From assembly GCA_002315595.1 (NCBI GenBank), contig DCHG01000062.1:8127-72126 (forward strand): a stretch of 64,000 nucleotides of DNA. Reading direction: 5' to 3'. Shown one piece after another: positions 32,197-42,199 of this stretch. The stretch comes from Clostridiales bacterium UBA1758. GTDB lineage: Bacteria > Bacillota > Clostridia > Oscillospirales > UBA1758. The notes below the pieces were generated by a model. The model ran no database searches, was not told where the DNA came from, and was given only the letters and a program-made list of their open reading frames with translations. Every line of letters begins with the position of its first letter. Within the stretch, counting starts at the first letter, position 1. The position numbers were made by a program, and so were the translations under genes.

Positions 32197-34830
32197 ATGA
32201 ACGAAGAACTGGCAAAGGTGTATGATCCGAAAGCCGTTGAAGACCGCATTTATCAAATGTGGATCGATGGAAACCGGTTTCATGCCGACGTCGACAAAAC
32301 GAAAAAGCCTTTCAGCATTGTTATGCCGCCCCCGAATGTCACGGGACAGTTGCATCTCGGTCACGCATTTGACTGCACCCTACAGGATATTCTTGTCCGC
32401 ACCAAAAGAATGCAGGGCTATTCCGCCCTTTGGCTCCCCGGCACCGACCACGCTGGAATCGCAACCCAGATCAAACTCGAGGAAAAGATCCGCAAAGAAG
32501 AAGGTCTGACGCGTTATGATCTCGGTCGAGAAGAATTCCTTCGCCGTACTTGGGAATGGAAGGAAGCCTACGGCAACCGCATTGTGAAACAACAGAAAAA
32601 ACTCGGCTCCTCCTGCGATTGGGAGCGTTCCCGCTTCACTATGGATGAGGGATGTTCCAAAGCCGTCCGTGAAGTCTTTGTTTCTCTTTATGAAAAAGGA
32701 TTGATCTACAAAGGCAAACGAATCACCAACTGGTGTCCGAAATGCCGCACCGCACTTTCCGATGCCGAGGTTGAATATTCCGAACAAGCCGGTCATTTTT
32801 GGCATATTCGCTATCCGATCGTCGGATCGGACGAATATCTGATCATTGCCACCACCCGCCCCGAAACCCTTTTGGGCGACTCTGCGCTCGCCGTTCACCC
32901 CGATGATGAACGTTACACCGCATTTGTCGGCAAAAAGGTCATCCTGCCCCTTGTCGGTCGTGAAATTCCGATCGTCGCCGATGAATACGTCGAAAAGGAC
33001 TTCGGTACCGGCGTCGTAAAGATCACCCCATGCCATGATCCGAACGACTTTGAGGTCGGTCTTCGCCATAATCTCGAACAAATTCTTGTCCTCGACAACG
33101 ACGCAAAGATTAACTCGAACGGCGGAAAATACGAAGGTCTTGACCGCTACGAGGCACGCAAACAGATCGTCGCAGATCTCGATGCCGGCGGCTACCTCGT
33201 CAAGGTCGAGGATCACGCCCACAATGTCGGTGCCTGCTACCGTTGCGGTACGACCGTAGAGCCGATGGCGAGCGATCAATGGTTTGTTAAAATGGCACCT
33301 CTCGCCAAAGAAGCACTCCGTGCCGAACGCGAAGGCGAGGTCAACTTTGTCCCTGATCGTTTCTCCAAAATTTACGAAAACTGGATGGAAAATGTTCACG
33401 ACTGGTGCATTTCCCGTCAACTTTGGTGGGGACATCAAATTCCCGCATGGTACTGCGACGAATGTGGTCACACCACCGTTTCCCGTGAAGATGCAACGGA
33501 ATGTGAACATTGCCACAGCAAAAAAATCCATCGTGAGGAGGATGTTCTCGACACTTGGTTCTCCTCCGCACTCTGGCCGTTCTCCACGCTCGGTTGGCCG
33601 GAAAAAACGCCCGAACTCGACTATTTCTATCCGACGAGCGTTCTGGTCACAGGTTACGATATTATTTTCTTCTGGGTTTCCCGTATGGTCTTCTCCGGGC
33701 TTGCCCATACCGGTAAATCGCCGTTCAACACCGTTTTGATCCACGGTCTAATCCGTGACTCACAGGGCAGAAAAATGTCGAAGTCCCTCGGTAACGGCAT
33801 TGATCCGCTTGAAGTCGTCGATAACTATGGTGCGGACGCCCTCCGCTTTACCATTGCCACAGGCAATTCCCCCGGAAACGACGCCCGCTTCTATATGGAG
33901 CGTGTCGAAGCAAACCGCAACTTTTGCAACAAAATTTGGAACGCTTCGCGCTTTGTCCGCATGAATCTCACCGTCGAGGATTCCAAACTTCCCGCCGTCG
34001 ATCAACTTCGTTTGGAGGATAAATGGATTCTCACTAAACTCAACGGACTGATCAACGAAATGACCGACAATATCGAGCGTTTTGAACTCGGCGTCGCCGC
34101 TTCCAAAATCTACGACTTCTTCTGGGATGATTTCTGCGACTGGTATATTGAACTCGTCAAGCCGCGTCTGAACGGCGGCCAAGATTCGGAAAACGCACAA
34201 CGCGTGCTTTGTCATGTACTTTCTACCGCGCTTGCGCTCCTGCACCCGTTCATGCCGTTCATCACCGAAGAGATTTGGCAGCATCTGCCACATACCGGCG
34301 AGGCTCTCATCGTCGCAAAATGGCCGGAATTCAATGCCGAATACGATTTCCCGAAGGAACGCGAAGGATGTGAAGCAGTCATCGACATCATTCGTTCCAT
34401 CCGCAATCGTCGCAGTGAAATGAATGTCCCGCCGTCCCGTAAAGCGCATGTTTACATCGTCACAGAATATGCCGATGTGTTCCGTTCCGCCATTGCCCCG
34501 ATCTCCAAACTCGCCAGTGCAGGTGAAGTAATGGTCGTTTCCGAAGCACCCGAAGGTGCTTCCGGCATGGTTTCTGCCGTCACCGGCGGTGCGACCGCCT
34601 ATATGCCGATGGCTGATCTGATCGACTTTGAAGCAGAACGCGCCCGTTTGAATAAAGAACTCGAAAAGGCCGAGGGCGAACTTGCCCGCGTCCGCGGGAA
34701 ACTCTCCAACGAGTCCTTTATCTCCCGTGCCCCTGCCCAAGTCGTTGATGCGGAACGCGCCCGTGAAGCGCAGGCCATCGCTCTGATTGCAAATCTCCGC
34801 GCCAGCCTTGACGCATTGGCAAATGCCTGA
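32197..34830 (+). CDS. valS: Valyl-tRNA synthetase
   Basis: This 877-residue class I synthetase charges tRNA-Val. It shows HLGHA (the HIGH motif, near residue 52), Cys-rich zinc segments ([12 protein letters not shown] with CEHCHSK), the KMSKS loop [13 protein letters not shown] (about 525) and the C-terminal coiled coil ([26 protein letters not shown]). Length normal for bacteria. Expression is controlled by the T-box leader. The stop overlaps the folC start by one base. Confidence 0.98.
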   Translation: MNEELAKVYDPKAVEDRIYQMWIDGNRFHADVDKTKKPFSIVMPPPNVTGQLHLGHAFDCTLQDILVRTKRMQGYSALWLPGTDHAGIATQIKLEEKIRKEEGLTRYDLGREEFLRRTWEWKEAYGNRIVKQQKKLGSSCDWERSRFTMDEGCSKAVREVFVSLYEKGLIYKGKRITNWCPKCRTALSDAEVEYSEQAGHFWHIRYPIVGSDEYLIIATTRPETLLGDSALAVHPDDERYTAFVGKKVILPLVGREIPIVADEYVEKDFGTGVVKITPCHDPNDFEVGLRHNLEQILVLDNDAKINSNGGKYEGLDRYEARKQIVADLDAGGYLVKVEDHAHNVGACYRCGTTVEPMASDQWFVKMAPLAKEALRAEREGEVNFVPDRFSKIYENWMENVHDWCISRQLWWGHQIPAWYCDECGHTTVSREDATECEHCHSKKIHREEDVLDTWFSSALWPFSTLGWPEKTPELDYFYPTSVLVTGYDIIFFWVSRMVFSGLAHTGKSPFNTVLIHGLIRDSQGRKMSKSLGNGIDPLEVVDNYGADALRFTIATGNSPGNDARFYMERVEANRNFCNKIWNASRFVRMNLTVEDSKLPAVDQLRLEDKWILTKLNGLINEMTDNIERFELGVAASKIYDFFWDDFCDWYIELVKPRLNGGQDSENAQRVLCHVLSTALALLHPFMPFITEEIWQHLPHTGEALIVAKWPEFNAEYDFPKEREGCEAVIDIIRSIRNRRSEMNVPPSRKAHVYIVTEYADVFRSAIAPISKLASAGEVMVVSEAPEGASGMVSAVTGGATAYMPMADLIDFEAERARLNKELEKAEGELARVRGKLSNESFISRAPAQVVDAERAREAQAIALIANLRASLDALANA

Positions 34831-36107
34831 TGACACGCTTTGATTATCCCGGCGCAGTCGAATACATTCATTCGATCCGACGCTTTGACCACGAGCCGAC
34901 GCTTGATCGCATGACCGAACTTTTGCGACGTCTTGGAAATCCCGAAAAAAAATACAAAATCGTCCACGTTGCGGGGACAAACGGAAAGGGCAGTACCTGC
35001 GCTATGACCGCCTCGATCCTCCGCAACGCGGGTTACCGCACCGGGCTTTATATCTCGCCGTATTTGGTGGAATTCAACGAAAGAATTCAGCCGGATTGCA
35101 GACCTTGTGACAAAGATCTCCTTGCCGACGCCGCAGGCGAGGTCTTTGATGCCGCAGGAGATCTGCCCGTAACACAGTTTGAATTCATTACTGCAACGGG
35201 GCTGGTTTGCTTTGCCCGCACGGGTTGTGAATTCGTGGTACTTGAAACCGGCATCGGCGGACGCTTTGATGCGACAAGTGCCGTATCGGCGCCGGAGATC
35301 TGTGCGTTGACCTCGATCTCGCTCGATCACACAAAACTCCTCGGCTCAACGATCACTGCGATCGCACTCGAAAAATGCGGCATCTTCCGCCCCGGTTCCG
35401 ATGTCGTCGTCTGTCCCGGTCAATCGGAAGAAGCGATGGCGGTCATTCAACGCGAATGTTTGCGTGTCGCCGCCGAACTTGTTGCGCCGCCATACGCAAT
35501 GTATTCCTGCTCTGAACCGTCGTTGAAAGGCGAAAAACTATCCTATCGCGGGTTGCAGATCCATATTCCACTGATTGGAAAGCATCAGGTGCAAAATGCA
35601 CTGACCGCAATTGAAATCGCATTTGCATTGAAAAAGCGTGGATTTTCAATTACTAATAGAGATATTATTGCAGGAATATACAAATCGGAATTTCAAGGTC
35701 GATTTGAAATTTTATCAAATCATCCGCTTTTCATCATTGACGGTGCACACAATCCCGATGGGGCACGTGTTCTTTCGGAAGCGATTACCACCGTGCTTTC
35801 GGGACGAAAACTCATCGCGATCCTCGGTGTGACCTCGGATAAGGACACCGCATCCGTTGTGGCGCAGATTGCACCGCACTGTCACACGGTCATTGCCACC
35901 TCCGCCAACAACCCCCGTGCGCTTGCGCCGGAAGTCACCGCAACTCTTGCCGCACCGTATTGCGATAATGTCGAAGTCGCCTTTGACTGCGACGCCGCCC
36001 TTACGCGTGCGTGGGAACTGGCAGGTGCCGAAGATGTCATTCTTGCCTGTGGCTCACTCTTTATCGCAGGAGAAATTAAAGGCATTTTCCTTCGTTCGAC
36101 AAAATAA
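34830..36107 (+). CDS. folC: Folylpolyglutamate/dihydrofolate synthase
   Basis: This 425-residue ATP-dependent ligase adds glutamate to (dihydro)folates. The P-loop HVAGTNGKGST is near residue 47-57, followed by ISPYLVEFNERI, ETGIGGRFDATS, SLDHTKLLGST and, in the C-terminal domain, IDGAHNPDGA. Coupled to valS (TGATG), a common Firmicute pair, and so partly under T-box control. A Spo0A-box-like site overlaps its last codons. Confidence 0.95.
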   Translation: MTRFDYPGAVEYIHSIRRFDHEPTLDRMTELLRRLGNPEKKYKIVHVAGTNGKGSTCAMTASILRNAGYRTGLYISPYLVEFNERIQPDCRPCDKDLLADAAGEVFDAAGDLPVTQFEFITATGLVCFARTGCEFVVLETGIGGRFDATSAVSAPEICALTSISLDHTKLLGSTITAIALEKCGIFRPGSDVVVCPGQSEEAMAVIQRECLRVAAELVAPPYAMYSCSEPSLKGEKLSYRGLQIHIPLIGKHQVQNALTAIEIAFALKKRGFSITNRDIIAGIYKSEFQGRFEILSNHPLFIIDGAHNPDGARVLSEAITTVLSGRKLIAILGVTSDKDTASVVAQIAPHCHTVIATSANNPRALAPEVTATLAAPYCDNVEVAFDCDAALTRAWELAGAEDVILACGSLFIAGEIKGIFLRSTK

Positions 36108-36128
36108 AATACTAAAAAATGGTAAAAT
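36095..36128 (+). promoter_or_regulatory. Possible Spo0A-controlled promoter of the spoIIA operon
   Basis: TTCGACAA (36095-36102), the complement of the 0A box TTGTCGAA, overlaps the end of folC. A TAAAAT -10-like element (36123-36128) lies 21 bases after the TCGACA within it, a long spacing like that known for the Spo0A-activated spoIIG promoter. The predicted start would fall inside the folC terminator stem. The 8-mer also occurs by chance (once in paaK), so this is a proposal. Confidence 0.4.
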
Positions 36129-36160
36129 CCCCGTATGCAACGCATACGGGGATCATTTTT
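36127..36160 (+). terminator. Intrinsic terminator after folC
   Basis: ATCCCCGTATGC and its exact complement form a 12-base-pair stem with a 3-base loop, followed by a T-rich run. The ribosome site of spoIIAA starts only four bases later. Confidence 0.85.
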
Positions 36161-36177
36161 TACAAGGAGGTCTTATT

Positions 36178-36480
36178 TTGACAAACGGAACATATCGTTT
36201 CGCCCTGATGGGTGAACTCGACCACCACGGTGCACACAACATTCTGCGTGCAGTTTCCGCCGCCATCGAACAAAATACGCCGCACTATCTGATACTCGAC
36301 TTCGGCGGCGTCAGTTTTCTCGACAGTTCGGCAATCGCAGTCATCGTCAACGCCTATCGGCAAATGACGCAGATTGGCGGAAATCTTCGTGTCGAAAAAA
36401 TGAGCGATCAGGGCAGGCGCGTCATCCACGCCGCCGGTTTGGATCGACTGATCAAATTTCAAACGGAGGAAAAAATATGA
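36178..36480 (+). CDS. spoIIAA: Anti-sigma-F factor antagonist SpoIIAA
   Basis: This 100-residue STAS-domain protein frees sigma-F from SpoIIAB in the forespore. It keeps the GELDHHGAHN segment and the phosphorylation motif FLDSSAI; Ser50 corresponds to Ser58 of Bacillus SpoIIAA. The start is a TTG at 36178, decided by a perfect AAGGAGGT 6 bases upstream. It overlaps spoIIAB by 4 bases. Confidence 0.95.
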   Translation: MTNGTYRFALMGELDHHGAHNILRAVSAAIEQNTPHYLILDFGGVSFLDSSAIAVIVNAYRQMTQIGGNLRVEKMSDQGRRVIHAAGLDRLIKFQTEEKI

Positions 36481-36920
36481 AACCGGACAACGAAATCAGC
36501 CTCAAATTCAAGAGTCGTTCGCAAAACGAACAATTTGCGCGTGCCGCCGTAGCCGCATTCGCCACACAACTTGATCCGACGATCGAAGAACTCGGCGACA
36601 TCAAAACCATCGTCAGTGAAGCCGTCACCAACGCCGTCGTCCACGCTTACCCCGATCGGCTCGGGGAAATTTACATCAAAGCAAAATCCTACGCCGACGC
36701 CCGCCTTGTCATTGTTGTCCGCGACCGCGGTTGCGGAATTCCCGACATCGAACATGCGCGTCAGCCGACCTTCACCACCGGCGGCGACGAACGCTCCGGC
36801 ATGGGCTTTACGATCATGGAAAGTTTTTCCGATGCACTTTCCGTCCGTTCTTCTCCCGGTCGCGGAACGACCGTGACGATTTCGAAATACATCTCATCGA
36901 GGCGACACGGTGCGTGCTGA
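36477..36920 (+). CDS. spoIIAB: Anti-sigma-F factor/serine kinase SpoIIAB
   Basis: This 147-residue GHKL-type kinase phosphorylates SpoIIAA and binds sigma-F. ATP-binding motifs: the N box EAVTNAVVHAY (near 48-58), the G1 box DRGCGIPD and the lid/G2 SGMGFTIMESF, then GRGTTVTI. Normal length. The start has GGAGG upstream inside spoIIAA; the sigF start lies within its final codons. Confidence 0.96.
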   Translation: MKPDNEISLKFKSRSQNEQFARAAVAAFATQLDPTIEELGDIKTIVSEAVTNAVVHAYPDRLGEIYIKAKSYADARLVIVVRDRGCGIPDIEHARQPTFTTGGDERSGMGFTIMESFSDALSVRSSPGRGTTVTISKYISSRRHGAC

Positions 36921-37608
36921 TCTTTTGTCCGCCGCAAAGCAAGGTGACGAGTCCGCCTGCACACAGATCATCAGCGAAAACACAGGTCTTGTGTGGAGCA
37001 TTGCGCGGCGTTTTTTCGGGCGCGGAACGGATCCCGACGATCTGTTTCAACTCGGTTGTATCGGGCTGATCAAGGCGGTTCGTGGCTTTGATGAGGGCTA
37101 CGGAACACAGTTTTCGACCTATGCCGTACCAAAGATTTTGGGCGAAATTCGCAGATTTTTGCGTGACGACGGCAATGTGAAAGTCAGTCGCACATTGCGT
37201 GAACGCGCCGCAAAGGCGACAATGATAGCGGACAAACTATCCCTCACTCTCGGTCGTCCGTCAACGATTTCGGAGATCGCCGAGCAAATGGATCTCACCC
37301 CCGAAGAAGTTTCGGAAGCGATCTGTGCCGCCGAGCCCGTTGCGTCGCTGGACGGACGCACCGACGATGATTCGGCGGCAATGGAGGATTTTTTAGGCGA
37401 CGGCGGAATGGAAGACGCACTCATCGACCGAGTGTCCGTGAACGACGCTCTGCAAAAACTCCCCGACCGCGAAAAGGAAGTCATCGGACTGCGCTATTTT
37501 CGCGGGCTGACGCAGGTCAACTGCGCAAAAATCCTCAATGTGTCGCAGGTGCAAATCTCCCGCATCGAAAAACGTGCTTTGGCGCATTTGCGGGAACAAT
37601 TTTATTAA
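36910..37608 (+). CDS. sigF: Forespore-specific RNA polymerase sigma-F
   Basis: This 232-residue sigma-70-type factor has region 2 (DDLFQLGCIGLIKAVRGFDEGYGTQFSTYA), the 2.4/3 junction with GEIRRFLRDDG, region 3 (GRPSTISEIAEQM) and region 4 with the LPDREKEVIGLRYFRGLTQ helix-turn-helix. The start is probably GTG 36910, with GAGG 8 bases upstream, overlapping spoIIAB by 11 bases. Directs the first forespore gene set. No terminator is visible in the 19 bases before the convergent GH43 gene. Confidence 0.95.
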   Translation: MRADLLSAAKQGDESACTQIISENTGLVWSIARRFFGRGTDPDDLFQLGCIGLIKAVRGFDEGYGTQFSTYAVPKILGEIRRFLRDDGNVKVSRTLRERAAKATMIADKLSLTLGRPSTISEIAEQMDLTPEEVSEAICAAEPVASLDGRTDDDSAAMEDFLGDGGMEDALIDRVSVNDALQKLPDREKEVIGLRYFRGLTQVNCAKILNVSQVQISRIEKRALAHLREQFY

Positions 37609-37627
37609 TTTGCACCTTTTCGATCCG

Positions 37628-39094
37628 TTATGCGTTTTTGCCGAACACGCAAAAATCAACCACACCGATAGAAATTCCGTCCGCCCATTCAAGGATTCGT
37701 AGACGAACATATCGGGCAACCTTTGCCGGGAAGGAACGGTACGCGATATTTTCTTCGATGTTATTGTCGCTTTGATCAAGAAGAATCTCCCAAGGACCGT
37801 CGATCGAATCGGCACATTCAATGACATATTTTGTCGGTGCCGGGACGATTCCTGCGTCGTAATCAAGACCGACATCCCGCCAAATTACACGAGACGCCCC
37901 GCAACAACGGCTTCCTTGCAGATCGACCGTATAAGTCGGCATTTTATCATCAGGTGCCGGTTGCCACCATGTCAGCATACTTTCATCGACGGCGTAAAGC
38001 GGGTTGCGTCCGTCGATAAAACTCGTCGCACGCAATGCTTTTCGGTTTCGGTAAAACAGCGGTGCAAGCCCGGTCGCGGTATTGCCGCGTTTTGCCTGTT
38101 CGGTTGCGGGCGCAAATCGAGGGGTGTCCGTGATCTCGGGGCAGAACAAAAGTCCGTTTTCGTCCATAAAGACCTGATCCATCCCGATTCTGCGCTCATA
38201 ACAATGCTCATAGCAGACCGTTGTGGTATAAAATGTCCAAATCGTATCATTCGGACCATCAACGACGCAACCATGTCCCGCACCAGAAACCAAACCTCTG
38301 TCATGCCGCGTCAGCGGATTGTTCGGCTGATATTGAAAGCCGGAAAGCGGGCTTTCGTCCGAATAATAGACGCCCTGCGCATATGCGCTAAATTCCGTAC
38401 CGCAGCCGGAATAGATCAGATAATAACGACCGTTGCGTTTATACATCCACTGACCTTCAATCCAGCCGAGTGAGTCGTCCTGATTGTGTTCACCGAAACA
38501 TTCCCACCGGTGTTCAGGGTTGAATGCGTTGATTTCGATCGGATCGGTGGTGAAACGTCGCGGATCGTCCGGCGAAAGACGCACGCCGACAGTGCCGATG
38601 GTTGTGCCGACACCGTTCGGGCATTTGACATCACTGCACCAGTAAAGGTACAATTCGCCGTCATCATCGCAGAACAGTGCCGGATCGGCAACCACAAGTG
38701 TCTTGCCATCCGGCGAAATAAATTCACCGAGCAACTCATACGGACCTTCCGGACGATCAGCGATGTAAAGCGGGCGATTTAATCCGCAAAGGAGAATTTT
38801 CCCCTTCCAAACACAGATCGCAGGACTGTAAAACACATCATGCAAAGTGCTACCGTCCGTCAGTTTGATATCAATATGTGTCCAATGAACAAAATCTTCC
38901 GTGACATAGGCAATCTCATAACTCGGAAAAAGATACCACTTACCCTCATAATAAAGCACGCTCGGATCGGAAATCGAACGATAATCCGCAACGGGGATCC
39001 CGGTAAATCTCATTCCATTGGGGTAATCCACGCCACGCGGGCAATTTGGCATGGAGATCGGATTGCAATATGTATCAAATGAATGAATGTCCAT
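37628..39094 (-). CDS. Glycoside hydrolase family 43-like enzyme with C-terminal F5/8 type C-like domain
   Basis: This protein of about 488 residues lacks a signal peptide, so it is likely cytosolic. The five-bladed-propeller family signs are SISDPSVLYYEGKWYLF (general-base Asp), VVADPALFCDDDGELYLYW (second Asp) and GWIEGQWMYKRNGRYYLIYSG (acid Glu). Residues about 375-488 resemble a discoidin/CBM32-like module (YAVDESMLTWWQPA, VRLRILEW). It probably removes xylose, arabinose or galactose units from oligosaccharides. The start is either ATG at 39097 (ATGA overlap with the upstream gene) or ATG at 39094, which has better spacing (5) from AGGAGG. Confidence 0.85.
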   Translation of the reverse strand: MDIHSFDTYCNPISMPNCPRGVDYPNGMRFTGIPVADYRSISDPSVLYYEGKWYLFPSYEIAYVTEDFVHWTHIDIKLTDGSTLHDVFYSPAICVWKGKILLCGLNRPLYIADRPEGPYELLGEFISPDGKTLVVADPALFCDDDGELYLYWCSDVKCPNGVGTTIGTVGVRLSPDDPRRFTTDPIEINAFNPEHRWECFGEHNQDDSLGWIEGQWMYKRNGRYYLIYSGCGTEFSAYAQGVYYSDESPLSGFQYQPNNPLTRHDRGLVSGAGHGCVVDGPNDTIWTFYTTTVCYEHCYERRIGMDQVFMDENGLLFCPEITDTPRFAPATEQAKRGNTATGLAPLFYRNRKALRATSFIDGRNPLYAVDESMLTWWQPAPDDKMPTYTVDLQGSRCCGASRVIWRDVGLDYDAGIVPAPTKYVIECADSIDGPWEILLDQSDNNIEENIAYRSFPAKVARYVRLRILEWADGISIGVVDFCVFGKNA

Positions 39095-39561
39095 CATATC
39101 CTCCTGTTTTTTGTTTTCAAATCAGTATGTGTCAATTCCGTGATTTTGATATGCGCATATCCGAATAAAACGGCGACCGCCACAAGGCTCCAATGGCGAA
39201 GCAGGGCTCCGCAAAGCAGGAATATGGCCGTCGGGATGACCGACAAAACCATACCTTCGCGATAAGATTTCTTTTTTCCGTATCTTATCCATTCCAGATA
39301 ATAAACAAAAAGTGCCACTGTATTGAAAAGAAAATAGACCTCTAATTCCGCCGCACTCGAAAATCCGAATTTCCACACAAAAACAGGCAGAAGCATCAAG
39401 CATATGCAACCGATCCTGCCGATCCATTCACAGATCGTCAGGTGTTTCGGCAACGTTACGGCCCCTGCGTTACGATTTTTCAACGAATAAACAAGATTTG
39501 GTATCAAAATCAGAAAAACGATCGCCGCATTAAAAAAGTTGATCCATCCGAATTTCATCCG
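39094..39561 (-). CDS. Unknown small membrane protein with four helices
   Basis: This 155-residue protein has about four transmembrane segments (INFFNAAIVFLILIPNLVYS, IGCICLMLLPVFVWKFG, YFLFNTVALFVYYLEWI, LSVIPTAIFLLCGALL). I do not recognise the family. The ATG at 39561 has GAGGG 7 bases upstream; the longer frame from 39717 has no site. Its stop overlaps the GH43 start (ATATGATG), so the two genes are probably translated together. The 210 bases between it and wzx show no clear promoter. Confidence 0.65.
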   Translation of the reverse strand, partial: RMKFGWINFFNAAIVFLILIPNLVYSLKNRNAGAVTLPKHLTICEWIGRIGCICLMLLPVFVWKFGFSSAAELEVYFLFNTVALFVYYLEWIRYGKKKSYREGMVLSVIPTAIFLLCGALLRHWSLVAVAVLFGYAHIKITELTHTDLKTKNRRI

Positions 39562-39771
39562 TTTGCCCTCGCTTGTCTGAAATATGTATGGTTCGCTCGT
39601 CAATAATTCTCTTGCTATACTCATTTTGCTCGATATTTCACGAAAACCAGCATTCGTTATTATTTTTTCGTTGTGTCGGATTGTTTTTTTCTTGCTTTCT
39701 ATTTCAACATTACGCAAAGCGGATAATGTTTAGGTTCATGTGTTTCCAAGGAAATCAATCGATTGATAAAA

Positions 39772-41223
39772 TTACTTTTGGGAATGATAAAACACGGTTC
39801 GAATTTTAGAAAATACCTCTTTCACCAACCTGTCCTTTGCCAAAACCGCGCATACGAAATACACACTGCCTCCAATCAAAATTTGTAAAAATGTTGTTGA
39901 CAATTTTGACGGAAGCGTCCTTGTAGCAAAAGCAATAACAAAGTACATAATAACCGCTTGTACAGCATAATAAAGAGCCGTCCGTAGAATCCCCTCAAAT
40001 TTAATCTGTTTTGTCATATAAACATATTGAATAACTGCACAAACACAACTAGTTAAAATCGTCGCAAACGCCGCACCCATAAATCCATATTTCGGGATCA
40101 ATACCGCATTTACCAATATGTTTAATATCATTGCACTAAACTGAGACAACATCAGAATTTTGACTTGATTTGTAGCAGTAAAATATTGACTTCCGGAAAC
40201 CCCCATCAAAGTATTTGTCAATAAAATCGGTGCCATAACCTTTATCGCTTGCACCGTTGGAATGAATTCATTTCCCAAATACCACGGAATGAATTTTTCT
40301 GAAATTGCAATCATTCCAAGCATCGCAGGAAAAGAAATAAATAACAAACACCTCGCAGATTTATTTAACAAACTCTGTATTTGTTCTTTATTCTCTCTTT
40401 TAAATTCATTTGCAATCCTAGGCATTATCGCATTATTAATCGCCAGAATAAATGCCAACGGTATCGTGAGTATTTTTTCCGAGTAATCATAAAACGCAAC
40501 TGCTTGAGAATTATCCGTCATCAATTCTATCATTATTTTATCACATTGCGTGTAAATAATCGTGCCTACCGAAGGGAGAAATAGCAATGCTGAATTGATT
40601 AAGTCCGTTTTAACATTGCTGAAATCCAAATGTGGCTTACGAACATATCTCTTAATTTGCGTAAATGAGATCGCATTTGCTAATGCTATCGATATCCCTT
40701 GAATAAATAAATATTTATCGATATCATTACTATCTTTAACAAATAGGAAAATGCTAACCACCGCGATTATTTTAGTCAGCATATTTTTCAATAATGCCCA
40801 CTTCATATCCTCAACACCCACAAAAAGCCATGTCGGATCTATGAAATAGCCTATCATATAGGAATAATATATCAAAAACAGACTTCGATATTTTCCGATA
40901 GACATTGTAACTGCAAAGTATACAACCGAGCCGAAAATTGCAATTACCACTCTTGACGACATTATTTGCCAAAAAACATTTGATATTGCATCCGGATCGT
41001 CCCGAACATACGCAATTTGTCTATTCCCATAGTTATAAATACCAAGTATTACAATAGAGCAAATTAATGTTGTTGCCGAATTTACATAACCGTATATTCC
41101 TGTTCCAATCGGTCCCAATATGCGTGACAAGTAAGGCGCAGTAAAAAGCGGAATAAGCATCGAAACCATTTGGTATATCAAATTATATATATAGTTTTTG
41201 GTAATCTTTCCCATTTTGTTCAT
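39772..41223 (-). CDS. wzx: Wzx-type oligosaccharide flippase
   Basis: This 483-residue membrane protein has about 12-14 helices and belongs to the polysaccharide transport (PST) family. The start KNYIYNLIYQMVSMLIPLFTAPYLSRILGP is a standard Wzx opening, followed by GIYGY and the FYDYSEKI loop. It flips lipid-linked repeat units to the outer face for Wzy. It is AT-rich compared with the chromosome around it, like its neighbours. The start overlaps the DUF6625-like gene by 4 bases. Confidence 0.93.
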   Translation of the reverse strand: MNKMGKITKNYIYNLIYQMVSMLIPLFTAPYLSRILGPIGTGIYGYVNSATTLICSIVILGIYNYGNRQIAYVRDDPDAISNVFWQIMSSRVVIAIFGSVVYFAVTMSIGKYRSLFLIYYSYMIGYFIDPTWLFVGVEDMKWALLKNMLTKIIAVVSIFLFVKDSNDIDKYLFIQGISIALANAISFTQIKRYVRKPHLDFSNVKTDLINSALLFLPSVGTIIYTQCDKIMIELMTDNSQAVAFYDYSEKILTIPLAFILAINNAIMPRIANEFKRENKEQIQSLLNKSARCLLFISFPAMLGMIAISEKFIPWYLGNEFIPTVQAIKVMAPILLTNTLMGVSGSQYFTATNQVKILMLSQFSAMILNILVNAVLIPKYGFMGAAFATILTSCVCAVIQYVYMTKQIKFEGILRTALYYAVQAVIMYFVIAFATRTLPSKLSTTFLQILIGGSVYFVCAVLAKDRLVKEVFSKIRTVFYHSQK

Positions 41224-42197
41224 TTGTTTTTTTGTTTTTCATATTTTTTCTTTATCTTAAAATAACTGAGGGTTTTTTTTATTGAAATTCGATCTCGGTT
41301 TTGCATATACACCCTATAATAATATGCCAGTTTGTTTTTCTTGCCATATTTTTTTACCAAATCGGAAGTTATTTCTCCATCGAATGACTTAATAACATCC
41401 GGATAGATCAAAAAACGGTCGAAAGAATCAACCCAAAGTTTCATCGGTCTGCAAAAAAAGTGAATATACAAATATTCCTCTTGGAACAAATCACTGCTTG
41501 CATTAATATAATAGCGAGATAGTTTTCCTTTTTCCCACAGAAATAAATTAAACTTATTTTTCCAGGCCTCGCATTTCTCTTTTCCCTGCAAGAAAAAACC
41601 GGCTTCGTATTTCTCCAGTCCGGCGTAAACAGTATCGGTAAATGAACGAAATTGGTATTTTTCATATATTTTTCGAATCAATTGAACATCTGTACAACAA
41701 ATTTCGTCTGTTATAAAATCGTCATTGTACGATTCATCCTCTATTGCTAATCTATACCGTAAATTAACTTCGGGATTATTTCTGTAAATCGTCGCATGAC
41801 CCTGATTTCCGATTTTTTCATATTTCTGCAACATTTCACTTGTGTAGAACCGTCTGATATTCCCCCACAATAAATCAATGTCGCAGTATCCCCAAAAATC
41901 AAAATCTTTTAGATACTCATGAAAAATATCACCGTACGCCACTTTATAGTCACACAATTTATAGGGTGTTTTTAGATTTATATGAAAATCGTACTTCCTC
42001 TGAATAAAGGACTGCATTTCTTTAAAAGACAGGTAAACAACTTTCACATTTTCCGGGTACTCGTAGCAAGTATCATCATCAATAAACAAAATCCAATTAA
42101 TTGTCGGGTTGTATTTGCATGAGTTTAACCACATTTGAAAATATGATGGTAAATGACCGAAATACAGAACAACAAAGCAAATACTGATTTCATTCAT
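41220..42197 (-). CDS. DUF6625-like putative glycosyltransferase
   Basis: This 325-residue protein has an N-terminal segment ISICFVVLYFGHLPSYF and the motif LCDYKVAYGDIFHEYL then DFWGYCDIDLLWGNIRRF. These are hallmarks of DUF6625-type proteins of capsule loci, in which DID resembles a DXD nucleotide-sugar site. I infer a sugar transferase acting in the cytosol on the lipid-linked unit. Coupled to wzx. AT-rich. Confidence 0.7.
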   Translation of the reverse strand: MNEISICFVVLYFGHLPSYFQMWLNSCKYNPTINWILFIDDDTCYEYPENVKVVYLSFKEMQSFIQRKYDFHINLKTPYKLCDYKVAYGDIFHEYLKDFDFWGYCDIDLLWGNIRRFYTSEMLQKYEKIGNQGHATIYRNNPEVNLRYRLAIEDESYNDDFITDEICCTDVQLIRKIYEKYQFRSFTDTVYAGLEKYEAGFFLQGKEKCEAWKNKFNLFLWEKGKLSRYYINASSDLFQEEYLYIHFFCRPMKLWVDSFDRFLIYPDVIKSFDGEITSDLVKKYGKKNKLAYYYRVYMQNRDRISIKKTLSYFKIKKKYEKQKNK

Positions 42198-42199
42198 AA

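Noticed and set aside
32380..34980. Two minus-strand frames of over 400 codons opposite valS
   Set aside because: Shadow frames; the plus strand encodes full-length valyl-tRNA synthetase.
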